DNA from: Xiphias gladius
Lineage: Eukaryota > Chordata > Actinopteri > Istiophoriformes > Xiphiidae
Assembly (NCBI RefSeq): GCF_016859285.1
Contig: NC_053414.1
Location: 31,617,005-31,681,004, forward strand
Reading direction: 5' to 3'
DNA: 64,000 bases
In this document: positions 11,612 to 23,834 of the stretch, piece after piece
Layout of the letters: every line of letters begins with the position of its first letter
Position numbering within the stretch: position 1 is the first letter of the stretch
Notes under the pieces: model-generated
The model's database searches: none
What the model saw: only the letters and a program-made list of their open reading frames with translations
Told to the model about the DNA's origin: nothing
Position numbers and translations under genes: made by a program

Positions 11612-12145
11612 CCAGCTGAGTGTTGGAGTTTCCCCATTGGCCGTTGCTCTTTACAAATGAATTGGCGTGAACAGTTTCTTATATGTCATCAGGGGGGCGT
11701 TTACAGGTAGTGTTTCCAACTTAGTGTCTTGTTGCTAGATTTACCAAGTTTTCAGACCCCCTCAGAAACTTTTTTTCAAAAAAGCACCTAATAACAAATC
11801 TAGCGACTTTTTGGACAAACCTTGGCTATTTTTCTGTAGAATAGGGTCTGCAGCATTGCACCATGAGGGAAAGGTCTGGCTTCCCCTCTGCAGGCACTAC
11901 TTTCTCTAGTCGCATTCAGCTGACTGCACAGCGGCTGACAAAGATATGAATGCGCTTCGAACGTTCTTTCTGAGTGATCATTTTACAATTGAATATAGCA
12001 AAAATCACAGCACAGCCGTCTTTAACCTATGTGTAGGGTGATTTTGTCAGATGATGTCACGGTTATGAAATTAGGATTTTGGCATTGCAGAGCAGCAGCT
12101 TGGAAATAGTTGGAAGTGACTGCTGGTCAACATGTAGTCAGAATA
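11612..12145 (+). repeat. Diverged direct repeat, right copy (~530 bp)
   Basis: Same-orientation counterpart of 9748-10290 (see the landmarks there). It carries GTTGCTAGATTTACCAAG and CAAATCTAGCGACTTTTTGG, a text seen repeatedly in fish intron repeats. The zinc-finger second exon lies between the two copies. Confidence 0.7.
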
Positions 12146-13130
12146 AGAGAGAAGCAAACAGATAAAGGGCGGTCCAGCCATATACTAGATTTTTACCCAG
12201 TCTTGTTTTAGCATACAATTGTCGCTACAAATTGCCTGGTATTGTTTGGCGGAAACATCTTATCTGATAGACACTCCTGATTTGTCCATATTGAATTTAC
12301 TTATCGAAATCTTGAAATATTCCATTATTTGCTCATGCTATGAGTGGCTGATATATCGATTACTCGCTATGGCTTTGTTTGGATTTTGAGAATGGTAATA
12401 TTGGTGTTAGTGTACTACATCGTAACATATTACATACTTACGCCTGTTTTAGACCTTGTGTACTTTAATTCCATGTATTACAAACTGTCCCGAATCTACT
12501 GATTAAGCACCCCTATTTTTCTTCAAATATGAATTTCTCTACTAAAAGGGGCTCATTTAGCAGATTACTCGTGAAAAATCATTAATCTGGCTGCTAATAA
12601 ATGTATGGGTTTTACAATCCATTGTGTTCAATTTTGTTGCAATGAGGCCAAAAATAGCAAGTTTTCAGAGGGACAACCGATCTGTCTTGCAATCTCGTCG
12701 CCAATAAACCGTTTGCTTGCACCTCCAGCACAATGCTGGACTTTGTCACCACGTCTAATTGCCCGTGTGTGTGTGAAGGATTACTGTGGCTAATTCACAC
12801 AACGAACTGACAACTACACATTATCCACAGTAGCTGAAACAGTGTTTCTGAAAAGACATATGCTGCTGAACTGTATAAAGCTGAGAGTAGAATTATATGA
12901 AGACCCATTCACCTCGATTGAACTGGGGTGAAGACTGGAATCTCGCCACTGCAGGTTTGTCACCTGTAGTGCACTTTACGGCCCTTTAAATTGGGGTCTA
13001 GTTATATTATGGCACTTTTGGATTTATACATAACGTGGGCTTCACCGGAGTGCGCTTGCGTACCTGGAAACAAGTTGTGAAAAGATTTCTTGGCGGAGTT
13101 TGTACTGTACGTACTATAACGTTGGAGGTG
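12146..13130. other. First intron of the zinc-finger gene, no further feature
   Basis: Unique-looking intron sequence. The plus-strand frame at 12605-12793 has no family signature. Confidence 0.4.
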
Positions 13131-13144
13131 TCAGTTTAACATAC

Positions 13145-13433
13145 CGGCCAGTGAGTCCTTGTTCTGCCGGTTGAGGAGGCGGACCCCGGGGAAGCGACTG
13201 CTAACGGAGCCCTCCGCTCCCTTCACCCTCTCCGCTCGGTACCGGGAGATCTGCAGCTCCAGCAGTTTGATTTTCCTCCGCAGGAACTCGTTCTCTTTCT
13301 GGTTCCGGGACATTTCCAGATGAATCACGGCGTATCCGTCGTCCACAATCTTACAAATTTCAGCGACGGCCGCGTTAGCCAGCACCTCCATGATGGAGGC
13401 GATCTGTGAATGGAAGTCCACTGCCGCCGACAT
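13145..13433 (-). CDS. First coding exon of a C2H2 zinc-finger gene (coiled-coil N-terminus)
   Basis: The minus-strand exon starts at an ATG (13431-13433) and runs to the donor G|GTATGT at 13145, leaving phase 1 after 96 codons. It encodes MSAAVDFHSQIASIMEVLAN then AAVAEICKIVDDGYAVIHLE, followed by a heptad-like helix rich in Glu, Lys and Arg (..NQKENEFLRRKIKLLELQIS..). This N-terminus is a hallmark of a large family of fish zinc-finger genes and probably mediates dimerisation. It joins in frame to 11266-11396 and then to 4879-5925. The region around it is richer in CpG than its surroundings, which suits a housekeeping-type promoter just above 13433. Reading past the donor would stop five codons later. 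Confidence 0.85.
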
Positions 13434-15370
13434 GGTCGCAACGAACGTACAACACTCGGCCTTTTATATGGAAAAAATGGACTATGTCCTAAAGATGATA
13501 CTGACATGAAGAAAACGGTTGCAGCAGAAATACATCACTAGGTGGTTCTACTTTATCAAAATAACGGAGAAAGACGTGGACAAACAGGCAAGCGGAGTCT
13601 TTGTTGACGTGATGGCTTAACGGAAGCTCTAGTTTTGACAGTGTTTTTGAGTAGGAACGATGAATACAGGAACACATCGCCCCCTGTGTTCTGGAGCGGA
13701 CATGCAGTACATACAGCACGGGTAACTTCACGTTGAGACTTTCTACATCCGGACTCTCCCTACTCCTACTCCGTCACTGTTTGTAGTCGCACTCACAGCT
13801 GAATGAACTACCCTTCACTAAAGTATATTGTATAAATACAGCGGGAAGCTTCTGGACGAACTTACCTCTCCCCGGCGGAAACAGGAACTGTCATAACTTT
13901 TCGTAAACATAGTTTCGTATCACTCATTACATTCACTCCACAGTAGGCCTAAATCTATGAAGAAAAAATAAACTTACACTCAGGCTTCTTTGGTGGCATT
14001 TCTTTTTTTCTTTCTAAACACCATTTTAACTCTAACATTTTAACTAACTTTTTTAACTAACTAAGTCCCTGTAAATATGCAACACTTCACAATCAAATGA
14101 ACACATCTGCCATTTTTTAGACTTTAGAGTGGTATATTTGATCCTAGATACAACGTAACATTAACGTCAGTATTACAATATTAAATGTCTATCTTAGTAG
14201 ATTTTTTATGGGTAGTTGCACGGAACAAATATTTGTAAGGAGCGGTTCCATCCCGAACACAATACAGGCGTTGCACGTCAGTAAATCAGCATCGAGGTAG
14301 ACTCACTGTTGGAAGGTTTTCTAATTTTGGGGTTCGTAATGTGGCGGATCCTCCACGTGATTGCACAAATGGAGTGGAAGTGGGTAGGGAGAGGGTGTTC
14401 GGGGTGGTTTGAGGAAGGGCCGGTCACTGCCTGATCGCCCGATATGTACCGGAAACCCGATTTGTTCTACTCATGTGGAATGGTTAGGGTAGCGGTGTCA
14501 TGAAAAGAACCGCAGTTACACACACGTGTAGAACCTATCAGGTTCCCGACACAGATCGGGCATTCACTGTGACAAAACACATGGAACTTTACTGATGTAT
14601 GTCAGATTCCAGTACCTGAGAACATGGAATGAGTAATGACTGGAGCTGACTCATTGGTGCATCGTTTGCTCCTGCATATTGCTGTTTCTTCTATTTCACA
14701 GGAGATGGTGGACTACCTCTCTCGTCGTCAGCTCAGGTCTAATTATGGACAACCTACCACTAGCTAGAAAACAGGCTTGTCATATCAGACATTATGGTTA
14801 GGGTTAGATTTAGGGTCAGGGTTGAATCCCAATGCTCTTTTAAATCATATCTTTATGATCGATAAAATCTTTTTCATAGCAGAATAAAGTGAAAATCAAG
14901 CTACAATTCATTATCACAATGAACAATATATTGTTTTAAAAAAGACTTACAACATCCTTAGTTAACTAGATACTGCTTTTCTTTGTCTTTTACACTATTT
15001 TTAAATATTCCGCCATTGTCAGAGGATACAAGATTACGTATTTACTGTGTGTACAACAAATCACACTGCAAATCTTTTGCATACTAATTGAATTGACATG
15101 TTCTCACCCTGGAACACGGCCACACCCATAGCTCACTTAATTCATTCTTGTGCTTAACATGGCATGGACAGATTATGAGAAAATGGGCCCCCCACCCCTC
15201 CTATATAGCACCCCCTGAAACAGACACATTTGAGTCTCTTTGTGGTCGTTTTGAGTCAAGTCATTTTGAGTGTCTTTGTAGTTCTGAATCTTAGTGATCG
15301 CTTTTAGTGTCTTTATAGTTGTTTTGAATCTCTGATGTTTGGGGTCTTTTAACTGAGCTTTATGACTTTC
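13434..15370. other. Upstream region of the zinc-finger gene; no gene seen
   Basis: 13434-14480 is comparatively CpG-rich and probably contains the minus-strand promoter and 5'UTR. From 14480 to 15370 the sequence is ordinary intergenic DNA with a few degenerate TTAGGG-like units at about 14797-14825. No exon or RNA gene is recognised. Confidence 0.4.
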
Positions 15371-15374
15371 ACAT

Positions 15375-16062
15375 GTCAGCGCGTTCGTTATTTTGGGAAG
15401 AGAGTCCAGGAGATGAGTTATTTCTCAGTTTAACAATTTATTAAAAACCAGAGAATCAAATTGAGCATGTACATGGATCTTTTCCATTCAGAAAACCACA
15501 GTCTGCAAGCAGTTCGCTGTAGCGAAAAGAGTGTCCGTCTTAACGTTACACAGGGTTTTCAATGGGAATGTGCATCCATCTGATTGGTCAAGAACGTTGG
15601 GGAGGCGCCGTGGCTTAGGCTTAGCGCTTCCTTGGCTGGCAGATAGGTTGGTCCCTCCTTTCTTCCACGGGCTTCCACCAGTCGCGAGAGACAGCGTCCT
15701 AAACAGGAAGAAACCCTGCACTCCCTCACGTGTAGCTTGTTCTGAATGTATAGTTTTTATCTTATTCGACTGACCTGACCCTGTGTGGTCGTAGTACAAA
15801 ATATTCTTGTGCATGACATTCTTTCCGTTTCTATCTCTTTGCACAACAGAAAGAGTTCTTACATGACTAATCAGATAACGCCTTTATGTTTGTGTCATTG
15901 TGACCATCAACTGTCCTCCTTAAGACATCGCCTATGGAATGGCCTGTTTTCATAATCTTATGCCTTTCTGCGTACATACAATAAACTCTGTTTGCAAACA
16001 GCATATATCTTTGGCGTGCTTCTAATGATGCATGATTAATTAAAACAACTAGCTCTAACACA
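15375..16062 (-). mobile_element. Possible solo LTR
   Basis: A ~690-bp block whose plus-strand ends read TGTCAGCGCG and AGCTCTAACA, that is, TG..CA ends. On the minus strand it holds an AATAAA about 70 bases from its 3' end (plus TTTATT at about 15438) and CAAT/TATA-like text upstream. These are features of an LTR retroelement terminal repeat. I see no second copy and no clean 5-bp target duplication, so the boundaries and the call are tentative. Confidence 0.3.
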
Positions 16063-16399
16063 CACAAGAAATATTAACAGTCACTTCATACAGAGGCTCT
16101 ACCCCAGGGGCCCCATGACCTCTTGGGTCCCTGGACCTATGCTCGTTAGGCCTGTTTAGTAACCCATACACGTAAAATGGGTCATTGCCAAGAGTGGATA
16201 ACCAACCTAGCAAAGCAGACAACTGCCCATGGGCCCCAGACCTGCAGGTGCCCCAATAACCCCAGGTTCTTATCAGTTGGTTGCACACAATTTGATGAGA
16301 CACATTTGTTAGCAATTTTCTCCAGTGTCAAACATGTTGAGTTTACTAAAACTAGGAAAACTAGCAAATATTCACGTTTGAGAAGTTGGTACCAGTGAA

Positions 16400-16640
16400 T
16401 GTTTGGCTTTTTTGCTTAAAACATGTATTCAGACCTTTTACTTAAAAGGTCAAGATCAGCACGATATAAAAATACATCATAACAAGTCCTTTGTTCAAAA
16501 GAAATTTAAGAAAAAGTACAGAAATATTAACATTAAAAGTACTTTAAGTATCAAAAGTAACAGTAGTCATTAGGCAAAATGCCCCTGTCAGTGTTTATAA
16601 TACAGTATGATATATTGTTATAATTAGTGCAAGACAATAT
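16400..16640 (-). repeat. Fragment of the 'AAGTACT' fish repeat
   Basis: Text such as AAAAGTACTTTAAGTATCAAAAGTAACAGT and CAAAATGCCCCTGTCAG belongs, on the opposite strand, to the same repeat family as 23290-23850. It has no coding capacity. Confidence 0.5.
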
Positions 16641-17788
16641 GACCATTTATACCATGAGATGATAAGAATTATTCAGCTGTCGGAGATTTTGGTATATATA
16701 CTTAGGTGTCTATCCCTTCAGTATCTCTGGTTGTAGAAGTGTGGGCACGTCAATAAACTGGATTGCTTTATGGTCAGTTTGAATATATATAAGACTGTTG
16801 CATCACTGTGATGTAATACCTTCATCCTACAGGTCTCACTCACCGGAGTAGCCACATTAGTTTCACAATTGATAGATAGTGGATTAAGTTTTGAAAAGTT
16901 ATTTGTTTAAATTTGATAGATAATTATTTGAAAGCATTTTCAATTGGATAATTTCCAAATTGCATGTACTCTCTGCCATTAAATCTTGATGAATATCTAT
17001 ATTTGTCCAAGAGAAAAGGGGTCGGCTAACATCAAATACCAAGAAGGCCTGTAAAATATTTCATTTTATCATAACATTTTAGCTAGTTACATTCAGCGTT
17101 TTTGTAAAGGGTAAATATTCATCTGGTAATGCTGTTTCCAGCACATATCTGCATTATCACACAATGATAAGAGTTTCTTAGATCCACTTAGCTAAAACTA
17201 ATGGAGTCCAATGCAGCAGTCCTCCAGTAAATCCTCCTTCATGAAGGTTCTAATGCTTGTGTCGAAACTGCCTCAGAGAGATTTTGATTCATTTTGGTAA
17301 TTTTTTTGGTCATGATTTTGATCATTTTGGAGGATGTAGTTTGTGCTGCTGTTGAACTGTACTAAGTTACACAGAGAGGTGTCATTATTTCGCCTGCCCT
17401 CCTTGATATAAATGTTATGAACAGCAAACTGCAGGGGTTGCATTTACTTATTTTCCCTTCAAAAATCATTCAAATATGTAATTTGCATACAACCATTGCC
17501 CAATTGTGCCGAGTCTGCGGTGAGGCGCCTGCGATCCACTCCAGCTGGTGGAGGTGGCAGAAGGAAAGATCATGAATTTTGGAATAGCACGTTAAGTCTC
17601 GCGACACTTGTGTAAGCAGCCAGCGAGCCCTGCACAAAGTCAGTGTTGTGTGCGTCACCTGTTCCTGTGAATCATCGGCGACCAAAGCACGGGAGCAGGT
17701 CCGGAAAGAACTTTCTAGAAGCAACAAGTGAGCTCTCCGGTTCACCAGTCCGGTGTATTAAAAAAGATAACCGTGTGTGGTGTGAGAG

Positions 17789-20700
17789 ATGGCCAGAGGA
17801 AGCCGCAGCCGTCCCTCAGCTCCAGCCAGGTAAACACGTTTCCAGTAACCTGACGGCAAGTATCAACCGGCTCAGGCTGTGTTGTTGGAACATTTAGCAA
17901 GTCTCACGTGTCCTGTTTAAAGCATGGGGAGAAGCTCTGAATCAGCCAATACCAGGAAACAGACACGACACTGACGGTAAAGCTCGGATACTTTGTCTGT
18001 AGTCAGAATAATAACTGCATCATCTATATGACTGCCTAATCATTGTTGCGTCATAAGTCACTGACACCATGTGAGGTCGGGGCAAGGACAGTATGGCAAA
18101 GCTTTCCTTTAGGTAAGTCACCACAGAGCTGCCAAAGTCATGACATTCCGTTATATGGATATCACAGACATTACATACCCTAACTCTGACAGGTTACTGT
18201 GCTTTGGTTTTGCTTCATGACTATAGCTGACTCAACATCTTTTATAATCGTCAAGGGAGCACAATGCAGAGACAAGTCGTCTTCTCGGGCTAGAGTGTTT
18301 CATGTAACACAAACGTAACCTCCAACTCACCGACAGAAGTTTAATGTTGGCCTAAAAGCGTTTCTGCTCTCCGCAGCTATAATGTGACAGGTAATTGTCA
18401 GTGGGGGTTACTGAAGTTAGTGAGCACCACTGACTCTGGAAGGAAATAATGTGTCTAAATGATGTGAAACCTAAGAATCAGACTTTTGTAGATGTTTTGA
18501 AGTCCGTCCTACCTTCTCAGTTTTCACGCAGTCCTCCACTGTCCGTGCAGCTTGATGTTTTAGACAATTAAGTAACACTGATTGGGATCCTGGGAGGACA
18601 AATAATCATTTAGTCCATCAAGGCAGTTTGACAAGTCATTATTTGATTGAGGAATTTATGAGTTAACAGTCATCATGATTAGCTTTTTCTTACTTCTCCA
18701 ATGTGAACATCACACAACAGTTATAACTAAGCAGGTCTATTTGGGGTTTACTGTGGCAATTTGAAGACTTCACTGTCTGCTACTTCGTAAGAGATGTCCT
18801 TGTTATTATTACCTTTTTTTTTTTTTTTTTTTTAACCATTTTATAGACCAAACAAATAGGCAGGCATTTTCTCTGTAACTGAGGCTGATAACAGATAAAT
18901 TATTGTTGCAGTATGTTGTATGAAGATATATTTTCCACTCATATTTCATAGTCTTCATTTCTGATAGAGCTGAAGGGGACAGGAGAAGCGGTGGTGTGTT
19001 TAGGAGAGCACAAGGGCTTTCAAAGTTGTTGTCACTGACACAGTAGATTACGTATTGTCCGTTTAAGCCTCTCGAATGTAAAGGAAATTGACTGTTTTTA
19101 TTTTGTTTGTAGCCCAGGTACATCCCATGGTTTGGCTACCGCTAATCCACCTCCTGTCTCCCTGGCCCCAGCTCCAGCTCAGTCTCAGGGGCCAGGCCTC
19201 ATGGCCCAGATGGCTTCTACGGCTGCGGGGGTGGCAGTAGGCTCGGCTGTGGGCCATGTTGTTGGCAGTGCCCTGACAGGAGCATTTAGCGGCAGCAGCA
19301 CCAGCAGTTCAGAGCCAGCTAAGCCTACATACCAGGTGAGAGAGGAGTGTGATCAGACAGAGGATTGTGATGGCTGGAGACCTAAACTGAGTTGGACTTT
19401 AACATGTCAAACATTAAATAAAGATTTCACAGACAGTGGTAGATTGTACAGAGGACAAGGACAAAGACAACACAGAAAATATACTATATACACCTGCAAA
19501 ATAGTAAAAATGGACTGGACAGAAAAAGGGAAACAAAAGCAAATATGTAGTAATAATAGTGACATAATAACAGTAACAATAATAATGGTGGTAAATAAAA
19601 TAATAATATAGTTTTATAAGGTACCCCTGTTTATGTGTATAATTGTATGCGAATAAAATGAAAAAAGAGAATTAAATGAACAGATACAAGATTAATTATA
19701 ACAACTTAAGGGAACAAAGTATAGCTGTATGGCTCAATGATGTTACAAGATTATTTTGTCTGCCTTGGGCCATCTCCAGACCTGTGGGAGGGTGCCGGCC
19801 TGTAAGCCAGGGGAGGACACGAAAAATATTTATCATATAAATGCATAAAAGGGATGAATGAGTGGTTAAATAAGGAGGCCAAACAAGAAAGTGTTTTAAA
19901 AAAAAAAAAAAAAAAAAAAGGACAATAAAAGTAAGTTACATGTGAAAACTTCATGTATGGTTGTTTTTCCTCACCTATCTGGAAATGCTCAAAGGCAGAA
20001 TTTTCTCCACTCCTCCTTTCGCCCGAGGATTTAACGTATGGAGCCCCTGCAGATCATTTTACTGACTTGCCAAGTGATCATTATTATGAAAAAAATAGAG
20101 ATCATTTGTTTCCCGCTTTGTGCTTTGTTATTTTTAGGACTGGATTAGCCTGTAAAGACACTGATGCAGGTTTGGTTTGCTGCACAACCGACTGTAGAGA
20201 CTGACTCATTGTCTGCTCAGTCTGCGCTGTGATCAGACAATGGCTAAAATCAGAGCATTAGTACTAATGGCGTTGGATTCTCTAAGACATTTGAACTTCA
20301 ATGTAAAAACTGTGCATTGCCACCACAGGAGGACCATTCACCTATTCAAGTAAAAGTCATGACAAGTGTTGCTGCTTCTAGCTCTAGTGAAGTGACCTTA
20401 GAGGTAAAAAAAAAAAAAAAAAAATCATATTCTTAGGAAAACATGGCATTGTCAAACATATTGCATTGTAGGTTATAGTCTAGTTTATTAATTCATTCAG
20501 ATATTAGAACAGTGAAGCATGCTAGATGGATATGAGAATTTTGTCATGATTTTATTATATGGAGAGACAGTAAATTGGACAGAGTATCCAACCTTAGTAC
20601 CATTTTTGGTACATAATAATCAGTCAAGTAACTCAGATATCTCCCTGGCACTAGTATTTAAACTTTTCAAACAATCCTCAGCTTTAGGAGCATGTACACT

Positions 20701-22959
20701 ACAGGTTAATAATTTTTTAAAATGTCATTTATGTATAAGGGGTACAGTTACTTGGGACAAACAAGGGATTCACCAAGTAACTAATGTATGAAGACATTTT
20801 GAATATGCTTGTTGATTTAAATTAACACCCAGACTGTTATTCGTAAAGTTGTGGCCAACCTAGAAGCTGCCCGCAGAGGTTACTCTCAGTCAATAAACTC
20901 TACGCTAACTTATCAGCTGCTCAGTTTATGTGAAATGTGAGATTCTAAATCAAATGTGTGCTGTTTTTTTTTTTTTTTTTTTCCCTCACGGATACCACCC
21001 CAGGAGCACCCCCGGCCTGCTCCAGCCCAGCCAGGCCCCTGTCACTTAGAAATCAAACAGTTCCTAGACTGTGCCACCAACCAGCCTGACCTGAGTTTAT
21101 GTGAGGGCTTCAATGAGGCGCTCAAACAGTGCAAGTACTCCCACGGTGAGTCTGTCATGAATGATGGCTGGAGCTACATAATACAGATAATACAGCACTG
21201 CTTAAAGCAAGTCATGAGTGCCTGTCAAGAATTTTTCTCTGAGACCTGTAAGCTGAAGTGAGGTTTACAGTAAACTCGTCAGTTTATACCCAAATAAATT
21301 TAAGCGTAAAGATAATTTAGATCCTTCCCTTCTGCACCTCAGTGCTCACTAACTTGTTGCACCACTTATTCACGTCTTTAATCTGTCATCAATGTCTGAC
21401 AAAATACCCCGCAAGCTGGAAAGCAGCACGTTACTCCAATCAATTAAGGTGGTGATATGAATAACTTGTCAAATTTGAAAATTGTCCTGCTTAGCAAAAA
21501 CCCTCAAGTCTCAAGTTAACTCTCAACTGCGATTGGTTCTAGAGACAAAAAACATATTACATTCTCAGCAGTCAGGACAGCTGCATTATGTGGACTAAAT
21601 TATATTGTTAATGTCCTGGTAAATCATCACTGTTCTGCACTTTTTCTATACATATCTAAAGCACTTGATTCTGTTAATCATAATAGTTTTCTTAAAAAAA
21701 ATAAAATAAAATCCTTTTTGGACTACATGACTGTGTCTCTAATAGAACTCAGTTAATAGTTTCAAATGGTATCAGATCGAGTGCTCTTAAAGTCAGTGCA
21801 GGTGTTCCACAAGGGTCAGTTCTTGGTCCTCTTTTATTTTCCCTTTCCTGCTCCTCCAAAATGTAATGTTCATAATATAATGCTGATGATACTATTTTAT
21901 AATAGCCACAGGCTCTTCTCTTAATCTTACCATCACAAATCTACAGTCTGCTTTAGTTGACATCTAGACTACCGTCCCTATCCATACTTTTCAAGGTTCT
22001 CCAGTTGAAACTGTTGAGTGTTAAAAATACGTGGTAATCTAGCTGGATGCTAGACTCACTTTCGAGAACCACGTGGAACAGCTGACAAGAAAAGTTAGAA
22101 ATTGGATTTTTTGTAAAGAAACAAATCTTATATTTTGCTAATCAGAGGACCATTATATAATCTACTATTCTGCCTGACTTCATTATGGTGATATTGTGCA
22201 TATGCATCCCTCCACCACCTTAAATCCTCTTGGCTTTATGTATCACAGTGCACTGTACTTTATTGAACAGGATAGAATAGGTCATCCTTAACTTACAGAA
22301 GGGGGCTGCATTACATGTTGTTTATCTCTAAGACTCTGCTGCTAAAAACCCTCATTCCCTCTGCTCTCTGGTCTCATATACACACAGAAAATGCAGTGTC
22401 AGGTTACACATATTTTACCATCAGCTGCACCACATGCTCAAACTGAGCTTTAAAGAACTGGGTTCAGATACTTTGATCCCTACAGTTGGACTGAGCTGCA
22501 GAAACTAAAATCTCTATTCCACTCAAGTGTTTACGGTTCCCATTGTGATAGGTTTTCTCATGTGAAACTAATGTAACTTGTGTGCATGAATTTTCTGTGT
22601 CTGTCCATACTCAACCTGTATATGTTTATACTTGTTCACGTCTCTCTTCGAGTCACTATGATCTCAGTGAGACTAACTGTTTAAACAAAGGATTAAATAA
22701 ATATAAGTGGTCATAAAATTCTTCATGTAAGCTTCATGTAACACACTGTAACTTCATTTGGTTGTAATTCTGGTAGAAGGTGATCAGGACTTTACAGTTT
22801 TATGATTTTTGATTCAGCGACTTCTCATAAGGAGCTATAGCAAGTCCTTGCAAATAAGTTTAAAACAACATAATATTATTTTAGTATTTATCATGTTGAC
22901 CTCTTTTTTTTTTTTTTTTTTTCCCCTGCTTTTCTGTAGGTGTGACATCACTGGTGTGA
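17789..22959 (+). CDS. chchd10: CHCHD10, twin-CX9C mitochondrial intermembrane-space protein
   Basis: Four exons read across good splice sites: 17789-17829, 19113-19335, 21004-21145 and 22940-22959 (stop TGA 22957-22959). They give 141 aa, against 142 for human CHCHD10. The N-terminus [13 protein letters not shown] is Arg/Ser/Pro-rich and acts as a mitochondrial targeting region. The middle has the conserved hydrophobic block [20 protein letters not shown] then [15 protein letters not shown]. The CHCH domain carries both CX9C motifs ([11 protein letters not shown] and [11 protein letters not shown]), which form two disulfides after Mia40 import. The family works at cristae/MICOS and in the mitochondrial stress response. 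I prefer CHCHD10 over CHCHD2 because of [12 protein letters not shown] and the ending SHG plus VTSLV. The last exon codes only six residues. Exons 3 and 4 each follow an unusually long T-tract. Intron 3 holds a LINE remnant. The gene lies head-to-tail with ddt, as in other vertebrates. Confidence 0.95.
20410..20424 (+). repeat. Poly(A) run in chchd10 intron 2
   Basis: Simple A-run, with further A/T homopolymers at 18815-18833 (T), 19896-19919 (A) and 20963-20982 (T). The last of these forms the polypyrimidine tract of exon 3. These are simple-sequence features of the chchd10 introns. Confidence 0.6.
21590..22720 (+). mobile_element. LINE reverse-transcriptase remnant in chchd10 intron 3
   Basis: Broken plus-strand reading frames give pieces of a non-LTR reverse transcriptase in the right order: a 'KALDSVNH' block (fingers/palm D), [16 protein letters not shown] (the conserved VPQGSxLGPxLF motif), a NADDT remnant of the catalytic (F/Y)xDD box, and a C-terminal part with [20 protein letters not shown]. 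It ends in AATAAATATAAG at about 22690. There are many frameshifts and it is dead. It lies in the sense direction inside the host intron. The clade (L2/CR1/Rex1 group) is inferred from the motif wording. Confidence 0.75.
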
Positions 22960-23140
22960 AGGACAGGTGTCATCTATCATGACCGACAGATTTCAGTCAT
23001 GAAACATACTGTACAGATATTTTAGACACCACATAATAATCCGAATGCTGTAACTCAGGCCGGGAGCATGTTGTTTCCATTTGTTTTGTTGATTGATGGC
23101 TGTGTTCAGTGTTTTTGGTCATTGACAATGACATACATTT

Positions 23141-23146
23141 AATAAA
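23141..23146 (+). terminator. Poly(A) signal of chchd10
   Basis: AATAAA about 180 bases after the chchd10 stop, followed by GT/T-rich sequence (GTGTAGTTTGTGTTTCTGTT). It fits a short 3'UTR. Confidence 0.7.
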
Positions 23147-23289
23147 CAGATGTTATCTATTTGCAATTCTGTCAGCATGTGTAGTTTGTGTTTCTGTTAT
23201 GTCATGTTTTTTAAACCACAAACTGTCCTGAACTGTATATTGAATACAATTTATTGTTTGTTTTTTTTAGTTTTTTTTTTTTTTTTAAC

Positions 23290-23834
23290 CAATGGTAGAA
23301 AGTAACTGCATTTATTCAAGTACCGCTTAAGTACAAAGTTGAGGTACTAGTACTTGAATAGTACTTTTTTAATTTCATTCATTGCTACTTTATACTTCTA
23401 CTTCACCACATTTCAGAAGGAAATATTGTACTTTGTACCGCACTACATTTATGTGATGTAATTTTTCAAGCAAAGTGCCTGAAACATTTGAGGGTTCCAG
23501 CTTCTCAAAAGTAAAGGATTTTCTGCTTTTCCTTGTCTTAAATTAAAATAATCTGAATAATTGTGAGGTTTGACAATTGTTCTGAAGTTGATTGAGAAAT
23601 TATTCAGCTGATCAATCCATAATGAAAATAGCCGTATTTGAAATGTACCTCAACTGAACAGTAAACTGCTTCTTACACAATGCATCAGTAAGGATAACCT
23701 GATGATATAACAGTCACAGGGTCATTTTTCTGCACTGGTTGCTTTACTTTTGATACTTTAAATACATTTTCCTGATTATGCTAGTAAAATGTCAGTGCAG
23801 GACTTGTCACTTTTAAAAAAACACTTTTACTTTC
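23290..23834 (+). repeat. 'AAGTACT' fish interspersed repeat
   Basis: Opens with TAGAAAGTAACTGCATTTATTCAAGTACCGC and continues with TTGAGGTACTAGTACTTG, CTACTTTATACTTCTACTTC and CACATTTCAGAAGG. This is the text of a very common fish repeat full of palindromic AAGTACTT words. It is non-coding and lies between chchd10 and ddt. Confidence 0.65.

Noticed and set aside
14797..14825. TTAGGG-like units
   Set aside because: Only a few degenerate units. Not a telomere, though it could be a minor interstitial trace.
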